Below are positions 17,987 to 24,840 of a stretch of DNA of 64,000 nucleotides, piece by piece; the stretch's first letter is position 1; every line of letters starts with the position of its first letter. Under the pieces are notes generated by a model that was not told the DNA's origin, did not search any database, and worked only from the letters and a program-made list of their open reading frames with translations. Where the stretch lies: assembly GCF_011297335.1 (NCBI RefSeq), contig NZ_JAAOTJ010000016.1, positions 114,462-178,461 of the forward strand. Reading direction: 5' to 3'. The position numbers and the translations under genes were made by a program. The stretch comes from Catellatospora methionotrophica. GTDB lineage: Bacteria > Actinomycetota > Actinomycetes > Mycobacteriales > Micromonosporaceae.

Positions 17987-18316
17987 ATGACCGCACAGAC
18001 TGCTTCCACTGTCGCGGCCGGTTGCGCCGCGCCCGACCAGGCCGCCCCGCTGCCGCTCAGCGTCGACCTGGAGAAGGAGACCGTGATCACCGGCGTCGTC
18101 CAGTCCGGCGGTGACCCGGTCGCGGGCGCGTACGTGCGCCTGCTCGACCGCAGCGGCGAGTTCACCGCCGAGGTCGTGACCTCCCCGGCGGGCCAGTTCC
18201 GCTTCTTCGCCGCCCCCGGGACCTGGCAGCTGCGCGCCCTGTCCCGCTTCGGCAACGGCGACGCCACCGTAGACGCCGCCCGCGGCGTCAACGAGGTGGC
18301 CCTCGCCGTCGCCTAG
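17987..18316 (+). CDS. DUF1416 protein (SseC-like)
   Basis: The 109-residue protein has the DUF1416 signature: AAGCAAPDQAAPLPL near the start, GVVQSGGDPVAGAYVRLLD, then FTAEVVTSPAGQFRFFAAPG and LRALSRFGNGDA. The fold resembles a small carboxypeptidase-regulatory beta sandwich. It always travels with SseA-type sulfurtransferases in actinomycetes, but its biochemical role is unknown. The ATG at 17987 has better ribosome-site spacing; a GTG at 17978 overlapping the sseA stop (GTGA) is possible. Confidence 0.85.
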   Translation: MTAQTASTVAAGCAAPDQAAPLPLSVDLEKETVITGVVQSGGDPVAGAYVRLLDRSGEFTAEVVTSPAGQFRFFAAPGTWQLRALSRFGNGDATVDAARGVNEVALAVA

Positions 18317-18344
18317 CTCCTCCCCCGCCTCGCGCGGACTTGCT

Positions 18345-18398
18345 CGAAGGAAGGGCACCTTCCCAACGTCATGACGTTGGGAAGGTGCCCTTCCTTCG
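18345..18398. repeat. Dispersed inverted repeat, family C copy 1 (perfect 27-bp arms)
   Basis: The arm starts CGAAGGAAGGGCACCTTCCC and is mirrored perfectly with no spacer, giving a 54-bp palindrome 29 bp after the DUF1416 stop. It may end the sseA operon transcript. The same core appears at 38615-38640, 50414-50467 and 55407-55453. Confidence 0.85.
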
Positions 18399-18423
18399 TC
18401 CGCCGGTGCGGCGGCCGGGGCAT

Positions 18424-18484
18424 GATCGCCGTTTCAGGTCAAGGTCTGCGGTGTAACCCGAGTTTCTGACCCGAAACAGCGATC
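18424..18484. repeat. Dispersed inverted repeat, family A copy 2
   Basis: GATCGCCGTTTCAGGTCA (18424-18441) faces TGACCCGAAACAGCGATC (18467-18484); 16 of 18 positions pair. It lies 26 bp beyond a family C element, so two repeat families are stacked in one gap. Confidence 0.8.
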
Positions 18485-18548
18485 TTGCCCCAGTCCCCGC
18501 CCCCGCCCCCGCCCACCGCGACACGCCCGGCGGCACGCACGTGGCAGC

Positions 18549-19076
18549 ATGAACGGCGTGACCATCGACGCGCCCGCACCCGAGGCCGCCCCGCAGCCCC
18601 AGCCGACGCCGCCCGCCCGCCGTTACCTGTGGCCGGTGCTCGTCGGCGCCTGGGCCCTGCTGCTGCTGGTCCTGGCCATCTGGTCCGCGCGCAACGACCC
18701 GCCGTCACTGCGCGACCAGACCACCGCCGCCTCGGCGAAGGCCACCATCGACCAGGTCGTCGGCCAGGTCACGGCCGGTGTCCCGGCGGGCTGGACGATC
18801 CAGGACAAGGGGTACGCCGAGAAGGCCTGCAGCCTGTCCGCCGCCCGCGACGGCGTCGCCGTCACCCGCACGCTGACCGTCTCCGGGCCCGTCGGCGGCG
18901 AGTCCGCCACGGTCGAGGCGCTGGCCGCGACGCTGCCCGACGCCGTCACCCGCCCCGCCGACGGCCCCAAGGAGGGCTTCTACCACGACGCGGGCAACTA
19001 CGTCGCGGTACGCGGCAAGGTGATCGGCGAGGGCGCGGTGAGTGTCGACCTCAGCTCGGGCTGCCGGGTCCCCTGA
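18549..19076 (+). CDS. Single-pass membrane-anchored protein of unknown function
   Basis: No family recognised. The 175-residue protein has a Pro/Ala-rich cytoplasmic N-terminus (~1-25), one transmembrane helix (LWPVLVGAWALLLLVLAIWSA) and an outer domain of about 125 residues. That domain contains two cysteines (KACSLS and SSGCRVP) that could pair. The C-terminal half has a regular alternating beta pattern (VAVTRTLTVSG, NYVAVRGKVIGEGAVSVDL). GTG 18558 is an alternative start. Confidence 0.65.
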   Translation: MNGVTIDAPAPEAAPQPQPTPPARRYLWPVLVGAWALLLLVLAIWSARNDPPSLRDQTTAASAKATIDQVVGQVTAGVPAGWTIQDKGYAEKACSLSAARDGVAVTRTLTVSGPVGGESATVEALAATLPDAVTRPADGPKEGFYHDAGNYVAVRGKVIGEGAVSVDLSSGCRVP

Positions 19077-19086
19077 TCCCGCCCGG

Positions 19087-19449
19087 TCAGTAGACGAGGG
19101 CCTGGGTGTCGTCGGAGAGGGCCTCCTCGACGAAGACGGCCGCGCCCGCGATGCGGATGCCGGGCAGCACGTCGGCGGGGGTGATCTCGCGGCGGGCGGC
19201 GCACTGGGTACACAGCGTGACGGTGCCCGCGGCCAGGATGGCGTCGAGCAGGTCGGGCAGCGGGGCCGAGTGCGGCAGTTCGAACGCGGCGGCGCGGCCG
19301 GGCAGCGCGAACCAGCTGGCCTCGCCGGTCAGCCACAGCGACACCTGGGCTCCGGCCGCCACGGCGGTCGCGGCCACGGTGAACGCCTGCGCGCACCGCT
19401 CCGGCGCGTCGGCTCCGGCGGTGGTCTTGACGATGAGTTTGCGTGCCAC
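19087..19449 (-). CDS. DsrE/DsrF-like family protein
   Basis: The 120-residue cytoplasmic protein shows the DsrE-like layout: KLIVKTTAGADAPERCAQAF at the N-terminus, an alpha/beta core (AAGAQVSLWLTGEASWFAL) and LPDLLDAILAAGTVTLCTQC with a CxxC pair, followed by AARREIT. The cysteines could carry sulfane sulfur as in DsrE/TusD relatives, which would suit the nearby sulfurtransferase operon; that link is inference. The GTG at 19449 is the likely start, with a frame extension to 19506. Confidence 0.72.
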   Translation of the reverse strand: MARKLIVKTTAGADAPERCAQAFTVAATAVAAGAQVSLWLTGEASWFALPGRAAAFELPHSAPLPDLLDAILAAGTVTLCTQCAARREITPADVLPGIRIAGAAVFVEEALSDDTQALVY

Positions 19450-19498
19450 GTCCGACAGCTTATGCACGGCCGCCGGGCGCGCCTCATAGGATCTACCA

Positions 19499-19603
19499 AT
19501 GGTCACCGAGATCGGGTTCGTCAGCCTGCTGGTCGCCGGGTTCGGCGCGCTGGCCGGAGGCCTGGCCTACGTGGCCGTCAAAATCTCGCGCGGCCGCTGG
19601 TGA
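19499..19603 (+). CDS. Small single-pass membrane protein (34 aa), leaderless
   Basis: A 34-residue ORF starts MVTEIGFVSLLVAG, continues as one hydrophobic helix (FGALAGGLAYVAV) and ends with the basic KISRGRW. A near-consensus TAGGAT -10 (19487-19492) sits six bases before the ATG, which predicts a leaderless message. It lies 69 bp upstream of the nitrobindin-like gene in the same direction. Its function is unknown; the good promoter, typical codon use and clean helix argue that it is real. Confidence 0.65.
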   Translation: MVTEIGFVSLLVAGFGALAGGLAYVAVKISRGRW

Positions 19604-19672
19604 GAGTGCCTGCACAGGCAGGCCGACCGGGTCGGCGAGTTCCGCAGTCGTGAAACGAAGAGGGTTGAAACG

Positions 19673-20266
19673 GTGAGTACTGAAGAGAATCCGCTGCAGC
19701 CGCCGCCGTGGCTCAACGCGCCGCCGGTCGACCCGTACCCGTACGAGGAGACCCACGACCTGCGTTCCGGGCCGGACCTGCACCCGGACCTGCTGGACCT
19801 GCTGCCTTTCGTGGGCGTGTGGCGGGGGCGCGGGCGGGGCGGCTACCCGTCGATCGAGGACTTCGACTACGCGCAGGAGATCCGGATCAGCCACGACGGC
19901 CGTCCGTTCCTGTTCTACGAGTCGAAGGCGTGGATCCTGGACGCGGAGTCGAACCCGGTGCGGCCGGGCGGCCGGGAGGCGGGCTGGTGGCGTCCGGCGG
20001 GCAAGGACGGCGACGAGCTGGAAGCCATCATGACCAACCCGACCGGGATCATGGAGCTCTACCTCGGCAAGGTCGAGGCGAACCCGCCCCGGATCGAGAT
20101 GGTCACCGACTTCGTGGCGCGTACGTCGACTGCCAAGGAGGTCACCGCGGGGCACCGGCTCTACGGCGTCGTCGAGGGCGCGCTGCTGTACGCCCAGGAC
20201 ATGGCCGCGGTCGGCGAGGGCCTGACGCCGCACCTCAGCGCACGTCTGATCCGCGTCGGCGGTTGA
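19673..20266 (+). CDS. Nitrobindin-like heme-binding beta-barrel protein
   Basis: The 197-residue protein belongs to the nitrobindin/DUF1794 group, a lipocalin-like ten-strand barrel that binds heme and can react with nitric oxide or peroxynitrite. The family signature GVWRGRGRGGYP is at about residues 48-59, and a C-terminal LTPHLSARL supplies the conserved His that ligates heme iron. The N-terminal ~40 residues are Pro-rich and probably disordered. The start is GTG at 19673. Confidence 0.85.
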   Translation: MSTEENPLQPPPWLNAPPVDPYPYEETHDLRSGPDLHPDLLDLLPFVGVWRGRGRGGYPSIEDFDYAQEIRISHDGRPFLFYESKAWILDAESNPVRPGGREAGWWRPAGKDGDELEAIMTNPTGIMELYLGKVEANPPRIEMVTDFVARTSTAKEVTAGHRLYGVVEGALLYAQDMAAVGEGLTPHLSARLIRVGG

Positions 20267-20299
20267 GATACCCGAACTTAACCGGTGTAGCTTCGGGTC

Positions 20300-21265
20300 G
20301 TGACTGATCAGATTCGTTGGGGCGTTCTCGCCACGGGCGGGATCGCCGCACGCTTCGCACGCGAGCTGGCGCAGGTGCCCGGCACCGAGCTGGCGGCGGT
20401 GGGCTCGCGGACAGCGTCGTCCGCGCAGGCCTTCGCCGCCGAGCACGGGGCGGCCCGCAGCCACGGCTCGTGGGAGGCGCTGGCCGCCGACCCGGACGTG
20501 GACATCATCTACATCGCGACCCCGCACTCCCACCACCACGCGGCGGCCTCGCTGTGCCTGCGGGCCGGTAGGCCGCTGCTGGTGGAGAAGGCCTTCACGC
20601 TCGACCTGGCACAGGCCCAGGACCTCGTCACCATCGCCCGGGAGCGGCAGCTGTTCCTGATGGAGGCGTTCTGGACGCGCACCCTGCCGTCAACGCTGAA
20701 GATCCAGGAGCTGATCGCGGACGGCGCGCTCGGCGAGGTCGTCTCCGTGCAGGCCGCGTTCGGCATCGGGCTGGACCCGGACCCGTCGCACCGGCTGCGC
20801 AACCCGGAGCTGGGCGGCGGCGCGCTGCTGGACCTGGGCGTCTACCCGATCGGCTTCGCGCAGCTGCTGCTCGGCGAGCCGAACCAGGTCCGGGCGTGGG
20901 CGCACCTGTTCCCGGAGGGCACCGACGAGCGCACCAGCATCTCGCTGGGCTTCCCGTCGGGCGCGGTGGCGTCGCTGTACTGCGGTGTGAACGGCGACGT
21001 GCGCAACGCCACGATCGTCGGCACCCGGGGCCGCATCGAGCTGCCGTGGGGCTTCCACGCCGCCGAGCGCTTCGTCCTGCACCGCACCGGCGCCGACCCG
21101 GAGGAGTTCGCGACCGCCCCGACGGGCCTGCACTTCGAGGCCGCCGAGGCGACCCGCTGCCTGCGCGCGGGCAAGCTCGAATCGGACCTGGTCCCGCTGT
21201 CGTCGACGTTGTCGGTGATGAGCACCCTGGACGCGGTCCGCGCCCAGATCGGCGTCACCTACTGA
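20300..21265 (+). CDS. Gfo/Idh/MocA family NAD(P)-dependent oxidoreductase
   Basis: The 321-residue enzyme has an N-terminal Rossmann domain (RWGVLATGGIAARFARELAQ) and the family EKA/EKP-type motif (LLVEKAFTLD, near 93-102), followed by the C-terminal alpha/beta substrate domain with GGGALLDLGVYPIGF. It resembles trans-1,2-dihydrobenzene-1,2-diol dehydrogenase-like members acting on sugars or diols. The substrate cannot be deduced. It is convergent with pit. Confidence 0.85.
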   Translation: MTDQIRWGVLATGGIAARFARELAQVPGTELAAVGSRTASSAQAFAAEHGAARSHGSWEALAADPDVDIIYIATPHSHHHAAASLCLRAGRPLLVEKAFTLDLAQAQDLVTIARERQLFLMEAFWTRTLPSTLKIQELIADGALGEVVSVQAAFGIGLDPDPSHRLRNPELGGGALLDLGVYPIGFAQLLLGEPNQVRAWAHLFPEGTDERTSISLGFPSGAVASLYCGVNGDVRNATIVGTRGRIELPWGFHAAERFVLHRTGADPEEFATAPTGLHFEAAEATRCLRAGKLESDLVPLSSTLSVMSTLDAVRAQIGVTY

Positions 21266-21320
21266 AAAAGATCTCGCGGGTATGGCGGGAGCGGCCCGCC
21301 ATACCCGCGAGGTCTTTCAG
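21262..21320. terminator. Bidirectional terminator between the oxidoreductase and pit genes
   Basis: A long inverted repeat with the perfect core CTCGCGGGTATGGCGGG and its complement overlaps the stop codons of both convergent genes. Minus-strand transcripts end in a CTTTTTCAG tract and plus-strand transcripts in CTTTCAG. Confidence 0.8.
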
Positions 21321-22369
21321 AAGATGGGGCGGACCACCACGTACGCGATGACGGCCGCGACGGCCGCGCCGGGGAACGTGAGGATCCAGGCCATGATGAT
21401 GTTGCCCGCGACGCCCCAGCGGACGGCGGAGAACTTCTTGGTGGCGCCGACGCCCATGATCGCTGAGGTGATCGTGTGGGTGGTGGAGATCGGCAGGCCG
21501 TAGTGGGCCGCGGTGAAGAGCACGCCGCTGGCCACGGTCTCGGCAGCGAAGCCGGCCATCGGGTCGAGGTGGATGACCCGGCGGCCCAGGGTGCGGATGA
21601 TGCGCCAGCCGCCCGCGTAGGTGCCCAGGGCCAGCACCGTGGCCGACGTCCAGAACACCCACTCGGGGATGGTGTCGTTCGTGCTCTGGAAGCCGCCGGT
21701 GTAGAGCGCCAGCACGATGATGCCCATGGTCTTGGCGGCGTCCTGCATGCCGTGGCCGACGGACATGGCCACCGCCGACAGCGACTGCATGATGCGGAAG
21801 AAGCGGTTGAGCGGGGTGGGCTGGAACAGGCGCCCGGACTTCTTCTTCGCGGTCGCCTTGGCCAGCAGGAACACGGCCCACAGCAGGGCCAGCATCAGCA
21901 GCGCGCCGAGGATGAACCCGGTGGCCGGGGACGCGACCATCGGGATGACGACCTTGTCCACGATGCCGCCCCACAGCACCTCGCCCTGTACGCCGAACGC
22001 GATCGCGGCGAGCATCGCCCCGACCAGGCCGCCGATCAGCGCGTGCGAGGACGACGAGGGGATGCCGAAGTACCAGGTCAGCAGGTTCCAGGCGATGGCG
22101 CCGACGACTCCGGCGAAGACGATGCCCAGGCCCGCCTCGCCCTCGGGCGGGGTGATGATGCCGCTGCCGACGGTCTTGGCGACCGACGCGCCGAAGTGCG
22201 CGCCGACGAAGTTGCCGATCGCCGCGATGCCCAGCGCGATCCGCGGGGTCAGCGCCCGGGTCGACACGCTGGTGGCGATGGCGTTCGCGGCGTCGTGGAA
22301 GCCGTTGGTGTAGTCGAACACCATGGCCGCGAGGATGACCGCGAGCACCGGGATGAGGAGCTCGTTCAC
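21317..22369 (-). CDS. pit: Inorganic phosphate transporter, Pit family
   Basis: The 350-residue low-affinity phosphate/cation symporter has about ten membrane segments and both halves of the duplicated PiT signature: FDYTNGFHDAANAIATSVST near 21-40 and GFAAETVASGVLFTAAHYGLP near 272-292. The GTG at 22369 follows a G-rich ribosome site; GTG 22378 is an alternative. It forms an operon with the upstream DUF47 gene (gap ~40 bp), the usual Pit accessory pair. Confidence 0.92.
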   Translation of the reverse strand: MNELLIPVLAVILAAMVFDYTNGFHDAANAIATSVSTRALTPRIALGIAAIGNFVGAHFGASVAKTVGSGIITPPEGEAGLGIVFAGVVGAIAWNLLTWYFGIPSSSSHALIGGLVGAMLAAIAFGVQGEVLWGGIVDKVVIPMVASPATGFILGALLMLALLWAVFLLAKATAKKKSGRLFQPTPLNRFFRIMQSLSAVAMSVGHGMQDAAKTMGIIVLALYTGGFQSTNDTIPEWVFWTSATVLALGTYAGGWRIIRTLGRRVIHLDPMAGFAAETVASGVLFTAAHYGLPISTTHTITSAIMGVGATKKFSAVRWGVAGNIIMAWILTFPGAAVAAVIAYVVVRPIF

Positions 22370-22408
22370 GTCACGCACCCCCGCCGGAACCGGCGATGAG
22401 GGCGCGCA

Positions 22409-23035
22409 TCAGGACTCCTTGACGGCGATGGTCTCGACGGTGTTCGCCACGTGCTCGAAGGCGTCACAGGCGGCCTCCAGCTCGTCGGCGACCTCCTTCA
22501 TCTTCAGCACGGTCAGCGCGTCGTACTCGCCGCTGAACAGCCGGACCAGCAGCATGCGGTAGGTGCGGTCGCCGTCGTTCTCCAGGCGGTTGCACTCGAC
22601 CCAGTAGTCCTTGAGGCCCTTCATCTGCTTGAGCCGCGGCATGGCCAGGGCGGTGACCTTGGCCTGCTGGTCGAGCACGTCGATCATCTCGATCATCTCG
22701 CGCGGCAGCGCCGGGAGCTTGGTCAGGCCGTACAGGTAGACCAGGTTGCCCACGGCCTCCAGGTGGTCCATGACGTCGTCGAGGCCCGACCCGAGGCGGT
22801 AGATGTCCTCGCGGTCGAACGGCGTGATGAACGTTGAGTTGATCTTGTTGTACAGCTCGTGCGTGATCTGGTCGCTGTCGTGCTCGACATCGGCCAGCCG
22901 CTCGCTGACCGACTGCACGTCAGCGCCGGGCAGCGCCAGCTCGGAGAGCAGCTCCGTGCCCCGCACCAGGTTCTGGGCGGCACGGGAGAACATCTCGTAG
23001 AAGGCGCCCTCTTGGGGGCGGAGTGAAAACTTCAC
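22409..23035 (-). CDS. DUF47/PhoU-like Pit accessory protein
   Basis: The 208-residue all-helical protein has the DUF47 pattern: LRPQEGAFYEMFSRAAQNLV, ADVEHDSDQITHELYNKINS, and the metal-cluster motifs FDREDIYRLGSGLDDVMDH and RLENDGDRTYR. Members modulate the adjacent Pit transporter. It is PhoU-related but is not the PhoU of the pst system. The GTG at 23035 has AGG eight bases upstream; GTG 23044 lacks a ribosome site. Confidence 0.87.
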   Translation of the reverse strand: MKFSLRPQEGAFYEMFSRAAQNLVRGTELLSELALPGADVQSVSERLADVEHDSDQITHELYNKINSTFITPFDREDIYRLGSGLDDVMDHLEAVGNLVYLYGLTKLPALPREMIEMIDVLDQQAKVTALAMPRLKQMKGLKDYWVECNRLENDGDRTYRMLLVRLFSGEYDALTVLKMKEVADELEAACDAFEHVANTVETIAVKES

Positions 23036-23151
23036 CGCAAGCACCTTTGGTTTGGTGGTGTCATCCGGACGGTCTAGTCGGGGGGAATGCTAAGCACTGT
23101 TACCCGGCGTTCGTGACCCGGTCACCCAGCGCCTTCTGCCCTTCATGGCCC

Positions 23152-23173
23152 GTTCACCTGCCGTTCACCTTCG
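23152..23173 (+). promoter_or_regulatory. PHO-box-like direct repeats at the 3' end of ppk2
   Basis: GTTCACCTGCC (23152-23162) is followed directly by GTTCACCTTCG (23163-23173), the same 11-bp GTTCACC periodicity as the pstS PHO box. It overlaps the last codons of ppk2 and lies about 115 bp upstream of the DUF47-pit operon, which is transcribed away from it. The orientation is opposite to that operon, but PHO boxes work in either direction. I infer PhoP control of DUF47-pit, possibly as repression. Confidence 0.6.
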
Positions 23174-24065
23174 ACACCCTGCCCGTTTCCTCACGTTCCA
23201 GCCTCTTCGTCTCGGCTTGCGGGTCGAAGCCGGCCGGTGGATAGCTCAGACGCAGGCGTTTCAAGGCATCGAGGATGAGGTTCGCCACCGCCCAGTCGCG
23301 GTACCACTTCCGGTCCGCCGGGACCACATGCCAGGGGGCGTGATCAGTCCCACACCGGCTGATCGCGTCCTGGTAGGCCTGCTGGTACGCGGGCCAGTAG
23401 GCGCGGTTGTCGACGTCGTCCGGGTTGTACTTCCAGTACTTCGTGGGGTCGCGCAGGCGCTCCAGCAGGCGGCGGCGCTGCTCGTCGTACGAGATGTGCA
23501 GCATCACCTTGACCAGCGAGAACCCGCTGTCAGTCAGCTCACGTTCGAAGTTGTTGATCTTTTCGTAGCGCGGTTTCCACACCCGCGGGGGCGCCAGCTC
23601 GCGCACGCGTACCACCAGCACGTCCTCGTAGTGCGAGCGGTTGAAGATGCCCAGGTATCCCGGCAGCGGCAGCGCCCGGCGGATCCGCCACAGAAAATCG
23701 TGCTGGCGCTCCTCGGCCGTCGGCGGCCCGAACGCGGTGATCCGCAGACCCTCCGGATTCATGGTTCCGGCGACCTTCTTGACCGTGCCGTCCTTGCCGC
23801 CGCAGTCCATCGCCTGCAGCACCAGCAGCACCCGCCGCTGGTCGGCCGGGTTGCACTTGGCGTTCGCGAACAGCATCTCCTGCTGCCGGGCCAGCTCCGC
23901 CCCCAGCGTCACCAGCTCGGCCCGCGCCCACCCCTTCGGATCCCGCCGAACCTCCTTGCGATCCGGCAGCCCCGGCGTCCCCGCCGGATCTATCGCCCCG
24001 AGGTCCACCCCCGACCCGACCCGCAGCAATTCGGACACGTCCGCCACATTCCGATCATTGCGCAC
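23154..24065 (-). CDS. ppk2: Polyphosphate kinase 2 family protein
   Basis: Transfers phosphate between polyphosphate and nucleotides. The 303-residue protein has the PPK2 Walker A (MDCGGKDGT), the adjoining VKKVAGTMNPEGLRITAF, the lid region (DFLWRIRRALPLPGYLG), FNRSHYEDVLVVRV and the C-terminal PWHVVPADRKWYRDWAVA. Class and preferred nucleotide were not assigned. The GTG at 24065 follows GGAGGG; an upstream in-frame GTG at 24104 is weaker. It neighbours pit-DUF47, and its 3' end embeds a PHO-box-like site, so it belongs to the phosphate theme. Confidence 0.88.
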   Translation of the reverse strand: MRNDRNVADVSELLRVGSGVDLGAIDPAGTPGLPDRKEVRRDPKGWARAELVTLGAELARQQEMLFANAKCNPADQRRVLLVLQAMDCGGKDGTVKKVAGTMNPEGLRITAFGPPTAEERQHDFLWRIRRALPLPGYLGIFNRSHYEDVLVVRVRELAPPRVWKPRYEKINNFERELTDSGFSLVKVMLHISYDEQRRRLLERLRDPTKYWKYNPDDVDNRAYWPAYQQAYQDAISRCGTDHAPWHVVPADRKWYRDWAVANLILDALKRLRLSYPPAGFDPQAETKRLEREETGRVSKVNGR

Positions 24066-24115
24066 AACCCACCCTCCCGACCGAACATCCCCAACTTCCC
24101 CCACGCCCGACCGGG

Positions 24116-24174
24116 TTGATCATGAACTTGTGGACGCGCTCGACGGAGTGCCGCTACCCCACCCCCGTGATCAA
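24116..24174. repeat. Dispersed element, family D copy 1
   Basis: TTGATCATGAACTTG (24116-24130) faces GTGATCAA (24167-24174). The left arm is closely related to the arms at 36767-36826. It lies between ppk2 and the DUF402 gene. Confidence 0.5.
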
Positions 24175-24199
24175 CTACCGGATCCCGGGCAGCGGGGCA

Positions 24200-24691
24200 T
24201 TACGGGGAGACGTGGGCAAGCCAGCGGTGGAAGTGGGTGGTGAAGGGTTCCTGGTTGGTGCGGACGGCTTCCAGCAGCCACTGGGCGGCGGCGCGGGCCT
24301 GCTTGACGACCTCGTCGGGGTAGTTGAACTTGGCCTGGTGTGCGGCGAACTCGTCCTCGTCCACGAGTTGCACCTCGCCGGTGAGCCGGATCTTGCGTAC
24401 GTCCAGGTCCAGGTCGGTGACGGTGACGGTGTCGTCGTTCCAGGTGGCGGGGGTGGTGATGTCGCAGTACACGGAGGTGTTGCGGGGGGCGGCGTTGAAC
24501 ATGGCGGTCCACCAGCCGGTGTGCGGGACCAGGACCACGCCGGGGATCTCGTACACCTTGCCGGTGTCGCTGACCGTGCCGCTCGGGATGCCGAGCCAGG
24601 TGCCGTGCTCGTCGCGGCCGAGCAGGGTGGCCGGGAAGGCCCGGTGCGTGCTCCCGTCGAACTTGCGGATCTCGACCCGTACGACGCCCAT
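24200..24691 (-). CDS. DUF402 domain protein
   Basis: The 163-residue protein matches the DUF402 fold: VEIRKFDGSTHRAFPATLLG, a beta-barrel core with DEHGTWLGIPSG, FNAAPRNTSVYCDITTP, the acidic DLDLDVRKIRLTGEVQLVDEDEF and a helical C-terminus. Some relatives are nucleoside-phosphate or RNA-end phosphatases (FomD/Ntdp-like), with the acidic cluster binding divalent metal. The specific substrate is unknown. The ATG at 24691 was chosen over an extension into the promoter of the divergent helicase. Confidence 0.82.
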   Translation of the reverse strand: MGVVRVEIRKFDGSTHRAFPATLLGRDEHGTWLGIPSGTVSDTGKVYEIPGVVLVPHTGWWTAMFNAAPRNTSVYCDITTPATWNDDTVTVTDLDLDVRKIRLTGEVQLVDEDEFAAHQAKFNYPDEVVKQARAAAQWLLEAVRTNQEPFTTHFHRWLAHVSP

Positions 24692-24840
24692 CCGACTACC
24701 TCGTTTCACGGCGGTGGCGTACACCCTCGCACCACCGCGCAACGATGCGGGGGTGACGCGGGTCGCGCCCACAATGCGCCATGTTCCCAAATCCGACGGC
24801 GAGGTGGAAGACCGTCGGTCCCAGCCGGTACGGTCAGTCG

